From: Ravibacter arvi
GTDB lineage: Bacteria > Bacteroidota > Bacteroidia > Cytophagales > Spirosomataceae
Assembly: GCF_039540405.1 (NCBI RefSeq)
Contig: NZ_BAABEY010000002.1
Coordinates: forward strand, 186,001-250,000
Direction of reading: 5' to 3'
DNA length: 64,000 bases
Shown: positions 52,912-61,268 of the stretch, in pieces
How positions within the stretch are numbered: the stretch's first letter is position 1
Layout: each line of letters opens with the position of its first letter
The notes under the pieces: model-generated
Databases searched by the model: none
What the model saw: the letters and a program-made list of their open reading frames with translations, nothing else
Told to the model about the DNA's origin: nothing
Position numbers and translations under genes: made by a program

Positions 52912-54999
52912 ATGAAAAAGTGCCTGGTTACTTTGCTACTGGCAAGCTGTATCGGCCCAACGTTCGCTCAGAAAGAACTGCTCGTGCTCGAACAGTGGAA
53001 GCTGGACAAACAACGTGCTCCGACACTTTATTCGCTGCTTTGTCAACGCGCTTTTTCCCAATTGGAGGAGCGAAGCAGGCAGATTAACGAAATGAAATCG
53101 GCATCCGACTGGAAAAAGAGACAGGGAACAGTAAAGGAGATACTGGAGGAAGCAATAGGCGGTTTTCCCGCCCGAACACCCCTGAACGCCGTAGTAACGG
53201 AAGTTTTGGAGCACGATGGGGTGAAGATTGAAAAGTTGTACTTCGAATCGGCGCCCGGTTATTTTGTAACTGCCGGACTCTTTATGCCGGCTTCCTTTAC
53301 CGGCAAGCTGCCCGCAATCGTGTATTGCAGCGGTCACAGTGCCAATGGTTTCAGAAGTGACGTTTACCAGAAAGCTATTTTCAATTATGCCAAAAAAGGG
53401 TTTGCCGTTCTGGCGTTTGATCCGGTCGGGCAGGGGGAAAGAAAGCAGTTCCTGGATGCGAAGAAAAAGAGCCTTATGGGGCCTACTCATGAACATTCCT
53501 ATCCCGGAAGCCAGGTGTTTGCGTCGGGGGTTTCACCGGCCCGGTATTTTATCTGGGACGGCATCCGGGCCATTGACTACCTGGAAAGCCGCCGGGAAAT
53601 CGATATACAAAGGGTAGGGATTACCGGCCGGTCCGGCGGCGGAACCCAGGCTGCTTACATTGCCGCCCTGGACGAACGCGTGCTCGCTGCAGCGCCCGAA
53701 TGCTACATCACGACTTTTGATAAACTCCTGCGCTCAATCGGACCTCAGGATGCGGAGCAAAACTTCATAGGATCCATAGCAAAGGGATTCGACATTCCGG
53801 ACCTGATTGAAATGCGGGCGCCGAGACCCACGATGTTGATTACCACGCAAAACGATTTTTTCAGCATCCAGGGCGCGCGTGACGTCTACCGTGAAGCGGC
53901 CGGCGCTTTTAACGCTTTGGGCGGAAAAGAGAATTTAACCATGGTGGAAGATGAGGCCGGCCATGCCTCAACCGTCAAAAACCGGGAAGCCGCCTACGCT
54001 TTTTTCCAAAAGCACCTGTCCAACCCCGGAAGCCCGGCAGAGGTGCCCGTCCGGATCCTGCCAGAAGAGGCGCTCTACGTTACCCGGGAGGGGAACGCTT
54101 ACATTTCGCTTGGCGGTAAGACGCTGCTCGAAGCCCATGTAAGCCTGATGCCCAAGGCAGGACAAAAAAAGTCAGTGGATCCCGCAAAAGCGGTTGCGCG
54201 GCTTGCTTCCGCACCGGGAAGCGCTCCCCTGGCACAAATCATGTACTCGGGTAAGATTTCAAAAGAGGGCTATACGATAGAAAAGTATCTGATAGGCGGA
54301 AAAGATACCCCCATGACGCCGCTTTTGTGGCTGAAACCACAAGGTAATGCCCCGCGCGGGGCCTGTCTGCTTGTCGACGAAAACGGGAAGTCTGAGGCGG
54401 CAAAACCCGGCGGACTGGCTGACAGGCTGGTGAGGGAAGGACATGACGTAATTATTCCCGATCTGAGCGGCTACGGCGAGCTGGCCAATGTGGGCCTTCC
54501 AGGCGGTGATGCGCAGATCGACGGGGTTTCCCTGAATCTTTGGTACCTGGGCCTGCTAACAGACAAACCCCTGCTGAGCTTCCGCCTGGAGGAAATGCAG
54601 CGGGTCGTAAGTTTTATCAGAAAGCAGGTTTCGGAAAATGCCGGGATTGCCCTGATTGGTAACGGGAGCCTGGCGACCGATGCGCTCCATTTGGGCGTCA
54701 TACAGCCCAACGCGTTCAAGAAGATAGTATTGTTGAACCCGCTCGCGAGTTTTTCGTCAATATGGGAAGAACCGGGTTATAAAACACGGTTTATCCCGTC
54801 GGCTTTGCCTAACGCGGGTTACGACCTGCCTGATCTCGTGCGCGCATTGCATGGAGAAAAGGCGCTGCTGATGGCGCCCCGGACTGCCGCGGACCATGAG
54901 CTGGAACCTGCGAAGAGAAAACAATACCAGGCATCGGTCGGTGACGCGGCTATTGTCTGGGAGGCGGATATTGAAGCGATTATCACCCGGCTTAAATAA
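52912..54999 (+). CDS. Exported two-domain alpha/beta hydrolase (acetyl xylan esterase-like)
   Basis: 695 residues with a signal peptide (MKKCLVTLLLASCIGPTFAQ). The first half (about 80-370) is an alpha/beta hydrolase of the acetyl xylan esterase/dienelactone type: PAIVYCSGHSANG, nucleophile serine in VGITGRSGGGTQAAY, acid in ITTQNDFFS, and histidine in EDEAGHAST. The second half (about 440-690) shows a second, shorter hydrolase-like fold (GLADRLVREGHDVIIPDLSGYGE, ALIGNGSLATDALHL) with a possible serine in GNGSLA but no obvious His partner, so it may be structural. The likely role is removing acyl groups from plant polysaccharides outside the cell; substrate is inferred. Confidence 0.88.
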   Translation: MKKCLVTLLLASCIGPTFAQKELLVLEQWKLDKQRAPTLYSLLCQRAFSQLEERSRQINEMKSASDWKKRQGTVKEILEEAIGGFPARTPLNAVVTEVLEHDGVKIEKLYFESAPGYFVTAGLFMPASFTGKLPAIVYCSGHSANGFRSDVYQKAIFNYAKKGFAVLAFDPVGQGERKQFLDAKKKSLMGPTHEHSYPGSQVFASGVSPARYFIWDGIRAIDYLESRREIDIQRVGITGRSGGGTQAAYIAALDERVLAAAPECYITTFDKLLRSIGPQDAEQNFIGSIAKGFDIPDLIEMRAPRPTMLITTQNDFFSIQGARDVYREAAGAFNALGGKENLTMVEDEAGHASTVKNREAAYAFFQKHLSNPGSPAEVPVRILPEEALYVTREGNAYISLGGKTLLEAHVSLMPKAGQKKSVDPAKAVARLASAPGSAPLAQIMYSGKISKEGYTIEKYLIGGKDTPMTPLLWLKPQGNAPRGACLLVDENGKSEAAKPGGLADRLVREGHDVIIPDLSGYGELANVGLPGGDAQIDGVSLNLWYLGLLTDKPLLSFRLEEMQRVVSFIRKQVSENAGIALIGNGSLATDALHLGVIQPNAFKKIVLLNPLASFSSIWEEPGYKTRFIPSALPNAGYDLPDLVRALHGEKALLMAPRTAADHELEPAKRKQYQASVGDAAIVWEADIEAIITRLK

Positions 55000-55025
55000 G
55001 CGGCTGGTCGGAAAGCGAGGACATG

Positions 55026-55128
55026 AAAAAGCCTGTCATCTCGACTGAAGCGCAGCGGAATGGAGAGATCTCCTCACACCGGAGATTCCCCGGTTTCACT
55101 GCATTTCGTTGGGATTGACAGGCTTTTT
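55026..55128. repeat. Terminator-like hairpin with a mosaic repeat element in its loop
   Basis: 13-bp inverted repeat AAAAAGCCTGTCA / TGACAGGCTTTTT (55026-55038, 55116-55128) between convergent genes. The 77-bp loop holds a degenerate copy of the GTCAT..GAGATCTCC mosaic element, as if it had inserted into a terminator. Confidence 0.7.
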
Positions 55129-55149
55129 AAACTCGTCAGAGGTAAATGA

Positions 55150-55605
55150 TTACAAGGCGGGGATACGCAGAACCTGTCCCGGGTAAATTTTGTCCGGATG
55201 GGTGAGCATAGGCTTGTTAGCTTCAAAAATCACGGGATACTTGTTGGCATCGCCATAATATTGTTTCGAAATTTTGGAAAGCGTATCGCCTGAAACAACT
55301 GTATAGAACTGGGCTTCCGGCTGCGGCTCAGCAACTGAAAGGCGATTGTCTACGGAGTCAACTCCTTCAACGTTTCCTACAGCCAACGCAATTTTTTCAG
55401 CGTCCTCCTGTTTTGCTACTTCACCCTCAAGCGTGACAGTATGTTCCGATGTTTTAACGGTAAGGCTGTTATAAGCAAGGCCTAACGATTTAACGTGTGC
55501 AAGCAACGCGCTGGCTCTGAGCGGTTCAACCTCAGGACTCGGGACTGCTTCTTCTTTTTTGAAAACTTTTTCTCCTACTCCTTTAAGAAATGATAAAAGA
55601 CCCAT
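55150..55605 (-). CDS. BON-LysM domain protein (YgaU/Kbp-like)
   Basis: 151 residues without a signal peptide. A BON domain (about 30-93; LTVKTSEHTVTLEGEVAKQEDAEKI, NVEGVDSVDNRL) is followed by a LysM domain (about 99-150; YTVVSGDTLSKISKQYYGDANKY...IYPGQVLRIP). The same layout is found in E. coli Kbp (YgaU), a potassium-binding cytoplasmic protein, and equivalents occur in many Bacteroidota. A cell-wall-binding role is possible but conflicts with the missing signal peptide. A single gene at the convergent hairpin 55026-55128. Confidence 0.92.
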   Translation of the reverse strand: MGLLSFLKGVGEKVFKKEEAVPSPEVEPLRASALLAHVKSLGLAYNSLTVKTSEHTVTLEGEVAKQEDAEKIALAVGNVEGVDSVDNRLSVAEPQPEAQFYTVVSGDTLSKISKQYYGDANKYPVIFEANKPMLTHPDKIYPGQVLRIPAL

Positions 55606-55716
55606 TTTGACAGTATTATTTAGGTGGAAAGATTAAGTTGAAAGCACGACAAGTTTCTCAAATCTAGACGAAAAATACCGGCATTACAATCATTAGACCT
55701 GAAATTAAAATACAGG

Positions 55717-56844
55717 TCACATTTGCCGGAAACCAGGCGCGGGGGCGGAGAGTTTTTCGAGGAGTATGTCGGTGACCGCCTGGAAAGCGGGAGCTTCTAA
55801 CCTTTTTTCGCGGGCGCCGAAGCCTTGAAATTGAAGCGCACTGGGGATATCCGTTTCCAGGTTCAGGTCCTCCTGCTGCCGTACCGGGAATACTGCCTGG
55901 TCCTGTAGGTTTTTTGCCAGGTATTCCTGCTCACTTTGCCCGGGAGTAGGTACGAGGAGCGCTTTTTTACCCAAAACCCACAAGTCCATCAAAGTGGAAT
56001 AGCCGCTGCGGCAAACCACGAGCTCGCAGGACTCAATCTCAGCTTGCAAGGCTTTGGCTTCCAGCCACGCATGGTAGGTCATATTAGGCGGAACAACAGC
56101 CGGCTTTTGTTGCCCGACTGACCCGGCCACCATAACGAACCGGTAAGAAGGAAGACGGGATGCCTGCACGATCAGTTTATTTTCAAGCAACCCGCGCATC
56201 GGCTCCGGCCCTGAAAGCAGGAACAGTATTTTCCCCGGAACAGCTTCATGCCCTGAATTGCCGGCTTCAAATTGAGAAAGCGGCCCTATATATTGGGGAT
56301 TTTTGGGCTTTTGCGCGGGGTGCGAAAGGGCTCCGCCAAGATCCGGCCATTCCTTGCCGTCTACTACCCAGCAGGCGTCGAAACGGTTGAGCAACCGGTA
56401 ATGCAACCGTTGAAGCAACCGGTCGGCAACACCTCCTAACCCGGTAATAATCCGCAACTGATGGGTGAGAATCACCGAATAGGGGACAGGGTGGTATAAT
56501 CCGTAGCGATTATCCGAGATGACAACGTCAAAAGGTTCTGCTGCTAACGTTCTTCTCAACCAGTGATTTTCCCTGCGTATGGCCGCAAGTATCTTAGGGA
56601 TTTGCAAAACGATGCGGGCCGTAAATGTTGCCCGGCTGCTGCCATACCGGATTTCATAACCGGCGAGCGGCAGTATTCTGAGTTCGGGGAAATTTTTTTG
56701 AAGCAGAACGGCCCCGTTTTCATGGGCGGCCACCGTCACCATATGACCTTTACCGAGCAGGTACCGGATAATGGGGATACAGCGGGTGACATGCCCCAGT
56801 CCCCAGTCGAGAGGAGCTACCAGGATACGAAGTGGCTTTTCTAT
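55717..56844 (-). CDS. Glycosyltransferase (GT28/UDP-glycosyltransferase-like) with no standard start codon
   Basis: The first ATG in frame (56742) gives 341 residues starting at MVTVAAHENGAV, but the conserved N-terminus of this family lies upstream in the same open frame: LRILVAPLDWGLGHVTRC, with the GxGHxxR donor/acceptor motif, encoded between about 56750 and 56830. That frame stays open to a TAA near 56943 and holds no ATG, GTG or TTG; an ATA codon at 56844-56842, followed by EKPLRILVAP, stands where the start is expected. The C-terminal half has the nucleotide-sugar site (LVVCRSGYSTLMDLWVLGKKALLVPTPGQSEQEYLA; SGYST..E type). It is a cytoplasmic or membrane-associated sugar transferase. 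Either a rare start codon is used or the gene is damaged. Confidence 0.75.
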   Translation of the reverse strand: MEKPLRILVAPLDWGLGHVTRCIPIIRYLLGKGHMVTVAAHENGAVLLQKNFPELRILPLAGYEIRYGSSRATFTARIVLQIPKILAAIRRENHWLRRTLAAEPFDVVISDNRYGLYHPVPYSVILTHQLRIITGLGGVADRLLQRLHYRLLNRFDACWVVDGKEWPDLGGALSHPAQKPKNPQYIGPLSQFEAGNSGHEAVPGKILFLLSGPEPMRGLLENKLIVQASRLPSYRFVMVAGSVGQQKPAVVPPNMTYHAWLEAKALQAEIESCELVVCRSGYSTLMDLWVLGKKALLVPTPGQSEQEYLAKNLQDQAVFPVRQQEDLNLETDIPSALQFQGFGAREKRLEAPAFQAVTDILLEKLSAPAPGFRQM

Positions 56845-57033
56845 GGCGGAGCGGGTGTTTACAGGCGCGTGATAAAAAATACTAAGGTTTAAAATTGAAC
56901 AATTATCCCTAGAAATCCGCGCCCTGAAACAGATCGGACGTTAGAAATGCTTAATATCGTCCCTGGGAGGCGCGCCGGATTTACGGGTTTCGCAACCCGA
57001 AGCAGCTGCATTTCTTACCTAAATAACTGTAAA

Positions 57034-57558
57034 ATGAGTGTTGATTGGCAACCTGGTTACCTTTCGGATGGTTTGATAAAACTTGTCCCTGTCAAGGCGA
57101 CGGATTTTGACGCCTTGTATGAAGTGGCATCGGATCCGTTGATATGGGAGCAGCATCCGGAGCGCGAACGCTACAAAGCGGAAGTATTCCGGATTTTCTT
57201 CGACGGCGCGATAGCCTCCGGGTCAGCCTTCCTGATCGTCAACCAGGCCGATGACAGGGTCATAGGTTCCACCCGGTTTTATGACTTCAATGAAGCCGGT
57301 TCATCCGTAGCCATCGGTTATACTTTTTTGGCCCGTGCGTTTTGGGGTGGAACTTATAACCGGGCAGTAAAAAGAATGATGCTGGACTACGCCTTTCAGC
57401 ATGTAGACCAGGTACTCTTTCATGTCGGCCCTGACAATATCCGCTCCCAAAAAGCTGTTGCCGCGCTCGGCGCGAAGCAGCTTGGCACGGTTGATTTCGA
57501 CTATTATGGCCGGGTGAAGCCTCAGGTGCTTTTTGGAATTAGCAAAGAGGAGGGGTGA
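57034..57558 (+). CDS. GNAT-family N-acetyltransferase
   Basis: 174 residues from ATG 57034 (an in-frame ATG at 56947 would add 29 residues without family similarity). Gcn5-related acetyltransferase of the RimJ/RimL type: LIWEQHPERERYK, FLIVNQADDRVIGSTRFYDF, acetyl-CoA site region VAIGYTFLARAFWGGTYNRAVKRMMLDYAF and HVGPDNIRSQKAVAALGAKQ. Transfers acetyl from acetyl-CoA to an amino group of a protein or small molecule that cannot be named. Divergent from the glycosyltransferase. Its TGA stop (57556-57558) is the first triplet of a heptad array. Confidence 0.92.
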   Translation: MSVDWQPGYLSDGLIKLVPVKATDFDALYEVASDPLIWEQHPERERYKAEVFRIFFDGAIASGSAFLIVNQADDRVIGSTRFYDFNEAGSSVAIGYTFLARAFWGGTYNRAVKRMMLDYAFQHVDQVLFHVGPDNIRSQKAVAALGAKQLGTVDFDYYGRVKPQVLFGISKEEG

Positions 57559-57588
57559 GGTTTGAGACGTGAGGTTTGAGGGGGGGGA
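57553..57588 (+). repeat. TGAG-heptad array containing the GNAT stop codon
   Basis: GGGTGAGGTTTGAGACGTGAGGTTTGAGG region; period of 7, with the first TGA as the stop codon of the acetyltransferase. Confidence 0.75.
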
Positions 57589-57723
57589 GAAGATTCTGAG
57601 GGTTGCCTATTTGCCCAGAATCAGGGTTTGTGCGCGAGTGTAAAGTGACCTAAAAAAAACGTACTTATCCGTCCCTGCACCCAATCCAGTTTTCAATACG
57701 CTTTATAGCAATCAATAGGCTTT

Positions 57724-58245
57724 AACAACAAGAGATCCTTCGGCTCCACTGCGTTCCATTCAGGATGACCATCCGGCAGATGCGCTACCATTGACAACAC
57801 GATGGATGGAACCGCACCAACCGGAGGGTCATCCCGACCGCAGTGGAGGGATCTCCCGGTCCCAGTACCCAATCCCTTTCAGAGGGCTTTTTTCTTGCAA
57901 CAGGAGATCCTTCGACTCCGCTGCGCTCCGCTTCAGGATGACCGTCCGGGTGGTAGCCTCCGGCTACCATTGACTTCCATTGACAACATCTATTTGTCAT
58001 CTCCGCTATCATTGACAACAACAGGTTTGGCGCCGCTCCACCCGGAGGGTCATCCCGACCGCAGTGGAGGGATCTCCCTCTCCCTGTACCCAATCCCTTT
58101 CAGAGGGCTTTTTTATAGCAACAGGAGATCCTTCAGTTCCACTGCGTTCCATTCAGGATGACCATCCGGCAGATGCGCTAGCATTGACAACAACAGGTTT
58201 GGAGCCGCTCCAACCGGAGGGTCATCCCGTAGTGAAACTGAAGGA
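57724..58245. repeat. Cluster of mosaic repeat elements (GGTCATCC..GGATCTCC family)
   Basis: Alternating inverted modules: GAGGGTCATCCCGACCGCAG..GGAGGGATCTCC and AGGAGATCCTTC..CTTCAGGATGACC, spaced by CCCAATCCCTTTCAGAGGGC plus T-run. Two full units (57817-58007 and about 58029-58200) and partial ones at both ends. The first unit recurs inverted at 63110-63300. Confidence 0.85.
57817..58007 (+). repeat. 191-bp long inverted repeat, left copy
   Basis: Aligned by eye to the reverse complement of 63110-63300: same length, no indels, three mismatches. Flanks a 5.1-kb segment with the sorting-domain gene, a two-component pair and hemB. Confidence 0.9.
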
Positions 58246-58334
58246 TCTATATTACCGAAAGCGCAATAAAACAGGTGAAGATTTGGTTATCACTCATCGA
58301 AACAACCGAAGCATTACAAGCGATCTGAAAATAC

Positions 58335-58389
58335 CAGAGTCAGAAGAACATCCGTAAATCAATAATTTACGGATGTTCTTCTGACTCTG
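58335..58389. repeat. Perfect 25-bp inverted repeat (hairpin)
   Basis: Arms 58335-58359 and 58365-58389 are fully complementary (start CAGAGTCAGAAGAACATCC, turn ATTTA) with a 5-bp loop CAATA. No T-run follows, so it is not a standard terminator. Confidence 0.9.
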
Positions 58390-58430
58390 AACTAGTTTCA
58401 AAGGAGGAGGATGGGACTCCAGCTCCACAC

Positions 58431-58459
58431 CTCACACCTCACTCCTCAGTCCTTCCTCA
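58431..58459 (-). repeat. TGAG-heptad array running from a stop codon
   Basis: On the coding (minus) strand TGAGGAAGGACTGAGGAGTG then AGGTGTGAGGTGTGG; the first TGA (58459-58457) is the stop codon of the sorting-domain gene. Confidence 0.7.
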
Positions 58460-59272
58460 CGGTACCACCACCCGCTGCACCAAACCGTCCTCGTTCTGGA
58501 TTACTTTGACAAAGTAGGTGCCGGTGCCTGAATGTTTCAGCTCAATCTGGCCGACAAATTCGCCTTCAAAGTCTTTCAGGTTTTTACGGGCCTGTTCTTT
58601 GCCTTTGGTGTCGGTTACCGTGATGGCTACGTCGCCTTTGGCTTTTGTCGAAAATCTTACATTGAAACTCCCGTCAAAGGGGCGGTTGGGTTGAACGGTC
58701 AGCGCCCTTACGGTTTTGGAGGCGTTGAAGAAGCCGGGTTCATCCACAAAAACACGCAGGCCGGAAAGACTTTTCTGAATATCGGCATTGATTTCTGCAG
58801 GACGAACCTTCGCATCGGCTAAGAGCCGGCCCATTTGGCTTTCCATCCGGGCCATTCCCCTGGCTACACCGGCGTCGATGCGGTTTCCGAGCCTGTCCAG
58901 GTCCCTTCCGGCGATGTCGGTGGCATGGTCACCGAATTGCTTCCAGTCCTGCGGGAAATGAAATTCAGTAAAAGTATCGGTACCCTTCCTGGAGTTCTTC
59001 AGTTTACCTTCTTCCATGGTGATGGTAACCCGCCGGTTGCTACCCTTTTCCGATTGGCTGACAGCATCCAGCAGGCTGTCCAGGTAGACGCGCTGCCGTT
59101 CGGGGGTGAGCGTTCCTACGTCGTAACTCCGCTCTTCTACGATGCGGTCGCCTCCCTTTTCTTCAATGATTTGTACGGTTACCCGCGAGGACTCCACTTT
59201 AGCGGACTGCTCCTGCGCGAAAAGCGGTACGCAGGCGGTGGAAAGTCCAAGCAATAATACTGCATTTTTCAT
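58457..59272 (-). CDS. Exported protein with type IX secretion-like C-terminal domain
   Basis: 271 residues. Signal peptide MKNAVLLLGLSTACVPLFAQ; a middle region (about 30-185) with many charged residues and no recognised motif; a C-terminal beta-sandwich (about 190-271) with FDGSFNVRFSTKAKGDVAITVTDTKGKEQARKNL...GTGTYFVKVIQNEDGLVQRVVVP, which matches the layout of type A type IX secretion sorting domains (NxxFNxxxxF, GxYxVxV, final VVVP instead of the usual KxxxK). It may be secreted or surface attached, or the domain may act as a periplasmic fold. Divergent from a histidine kinase. Function unknown. Confidence 0.82.
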   Translation of the reverse strand: MKNAVLLLGLSTACVPLFAQEQSAKVESSRVTVQIIEEKGGDRIVEERSYDVGTLTPERQRVYLDSLLDAVSQSEKGSNRRVTITMEEGKLKNSRKGTDTFTEFHFPQDWKQFGDHATDIAGRDLDRLGNRIDAGVARGMARMESQMGRLLADAKVRPAEINADIQKSLSGLRVFVDEPGFFNASKTVRALTVQPNRPFDGSFNVRFSTKAKGDVAITVTDTKGKEQARKNLKDFEGEFVGQIELKHSGTGTYFVKVIQNEDGLVQRVVVP

Positions 59273-59451
59273 GTCAAAAACTTGGTTAGATAATAGAATA
59301 GGTGTTGGTTCCGTGGGAATTAACGATGCCCCTGACCGGTGTTAAAGTATGTTAAATGACCGGCCGCTCGCGGATGATCCCGTATTTTTGTTAGAACAGT
59401 TGAACGAAAAGACGACCTGGAAAAGCAAACGTTGCATGAATTGTTGAAAAA

Positions 59452-61215
59452 ATGACGCCGGGAAAAATAAAAGCCATTGTAGTTTTGATGTGTGTGTCGA
59501 TGATTGGGCTTATCGGTTTTCAATGGTATTGGATCAGGGAAGCGTTGAAGGTCCAGAACGACCGGTTCAACGATAAAGTGGCGGAAGCCGTTCAAAATGT
59601 TGCGCATAAACTGGAAAAGCAGGAAATTGTCTACCTGCTTCAGCAAAGGCGCGAAGACGAAATCCAAAAGGAAAAGCTTCGTCAAATGACGATTCTCGCC
59701 CGGAAAAAGGGAAGCTCGCCTCAGACCGACGATACGTCGAAAGCACCTTCCGACCCCCGGACCTGGGCTTACGGGAAGAATAGCGCCGGGCGCCAGATCC
59801 CTATTCCGCATAAAAACGGCGGTGTGCAGTCAGACGCATTGGTGCCTTCTTTTCATCAGTTCATGGAGAGAGAACAACAGGTGATCGATGAGTTTTTCAG
59901 GGCGCAACAGATGGGGGCCGCCGGAATCGAAGAATTCATACGGCGGCGTATGGAAGATGAGCATTACTGGGGAAATGCGCTCGATGGCTTCGCCGAAGCC
60001 GGAAGGCGAAATCTACAGAAAGGCAAACAGCCTGAAATGAGCCTGCAGGACCATCTTCAAAAGGGAGGCGCCGGTCAGAAACTCCCGGCAGTTCCGAAAT
60101 CAACCCAGGCTGAGGAACTTCTCCGCGAAGTACTGGAAGAAATTATGTATGTAAAGCGCCCCGTAAGGGAGCGGGTCAACCGGTTCCTGATGGATTCGCT
60201 GCTTCGGAATGAATTTGTACAAAATGGCATTTCACTGCCCTTTTCGTTCGCCGTCCGGCCGCACCAGCAACCTGAAATGCTTTTTTCAACGGCCAATGTA
60301 AAACCGGAAGATTGGGAGAAAAACGCCTATCAAAGCGTACTGTTTCCAGGTGCCGGGCCTCTCTCCAGCGGCATTTTGTACGTTTATTTTCCTGACAAGC
60401 AAAAGTATGTACTTGAAAAAACCGGCGCGATGATGACAGGGTCAGTCGCGCTGGTATTGGTGGTTATGATGTGTTTTTATATTGCGGTATCCACCATTAT
60501 CAGGCAGAAAAAATTGTCGGATATTAAAAACGATTTCATTAACAATATGACCCATGAGCTGAAAACTCCTATTTCAACCATCGGCCTCGCTGTAGATATG
60601 GCTATGGAAAAGAGTGCGAGTACGGGTGAAAAAGGGGCGGTACGTTATATGGAAATCATAGGCAATGAAAACAGGCGGCTGGGAGCCCAGGTGGAACGCG
60701 TACTACAGATGGCGCAAATGGACCGCGGAAGCCTGGAACTGCGGAAGGAAATGGTCAGTATTCACGATTTGATTGAAAAGGCACTCAACAGTCTCTCGGT
60801 GCAGATAGAAAAGCTCAACGGTGAACTTTCACTCGACTACCAGGCCGGCTATGAGGAGGTAAATGCCGATCCGGTACACCTTACCAATGTAATTTATAAC
60901 CTGGTGGACAATGCCATAAAATATTCTTCAGGCCCCCCTGAAATCAGTATTGCAACCAAAAACGTAGATGAAGGCATCTCACTGTCGGTATCCGACAAGG
61001 GCATCGGATTGACAAAAGAACATATAAGCCGTATTTTTGACCGTTTCTATCGGGTGCCCACCGGAAACCTGCACGACGTGAAGGGGTTCGGACTAGGCCT
61101 GAGCTACGTGAAAAAAATCGTCGACGAGCACCAGGGAACCGTGTCGGTCAGCAGTACTATCGGCAAAGGAGCCATTTTCACCATCTGGCTCCCGTTCGCC
61201 GCAGCCCCCAATTAA
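59452..61215 (+). CDS. Membrane sensor histidine kinase
   Basis: 587 residues. Transmembrane helix 1 at about 8-25 (AIVVLMCVSMIGLIGF), a long periplasmic region (about 30-325) rich in glutamine and charged residues, helix 2 at about 328-350 (SVALVLVVMMCFYIAVST), HisKA with the H box NNMTHELKTPISTIGLA, and HATPase_c with N box NVIYNLVDNAIKYSS, SDKGIGL and GFGLGLSYVKK. A classic transmitter kinase; its OmpR-type regulator follows after 53 bp. The sensed signal is unknown. The gap between the two genes contains a CTCA heptad array. Confidence 0.94.
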   Translation: MTPGKIKAIVVLMCVSMIGLIGFQWYWIREALKVQNDRFNDKVAEAVQNVAHKLEKQEIVYLLQQRREDEIQKEKLRQMTILARKKGSSPQTDDTSKAPSDPRTWAYGKNSAGRQIPIPHKNGGVQSDALVPSFHQFMEREQQVIDEFFRAQQMGAAGIEEFIRRRMEDEHYWGNALDGFAEAGRRNLQKGKQPEMSLQDHLQKGGAGQKLPAVPKSTQAEELLREVLEEIMYVKRPVRERVNRFLMDSLLRNEFVQNGISLPFSFAVRPHQQPEMLFSTANVKPEDWEKNAYQSVLFPGAGPLSSGILYVYFPDKQKYVLEKTGAMMTGSVALVLVVMMCFYIAVSTIIRQKKLSDIKNDFINNMTHELKTPISTIGLAVDMAMEKSASTGEKGAVRYMEIIGNENRRLGAQVERVLQMAQMDRGSLELRKEMVSIHDLIEKALNSLSVQIEKLNGELSLDYQAGYEEVNADPVHLTNVIYNLVDNAIKYSSGPPEISIATKNVDEGISLSVSDKGIGLTKEHISRIFDRFYRVPTGNLHDVKGFGLGLSYVKKIVDEHQGTVSVSSTIGKGAIFTIWLPFAAAPN

Positions 61216-61216
61216 C

Positions 61217-61260
61217 CAACCTCAACACCACTCATACCTCACCGCTCGTACCTCAAACCT
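61217..61260 (+). repeat. TGAG-heptad array, CTCA orientation, before a start codon
   Basis: CCTCAACACCACTCATACCTC then CCTCAAACC heptads fill the space between the kinase stop and the regulator ATG at 61269. Confidence 0.7.
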
Positions 61261-61268
61261 TTTTATTG

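Larger units (their letters stand above)
57559..58456. other. Repeat-filled 898-bp intergenic region
   Basis: No gene is supported. After the heptad array comes about 130 bp of unremarkable sequence, then mosaic repeats (57724-58245), a perfect 25-bp hairpin (58335-58389) and the heptad array before the sorting-domain gene's stop. Open frames in the repeats (up to 119 codons) are by-products of the repeat sequence. Confidence 0.8.

Noticed and set aside
57785..58357. Several open frames of 60-119 codons with GHPDRSGGISRS-type sequences
   Set aside because: They arise from the mosaic repeats, which read open in several frames; not genes.
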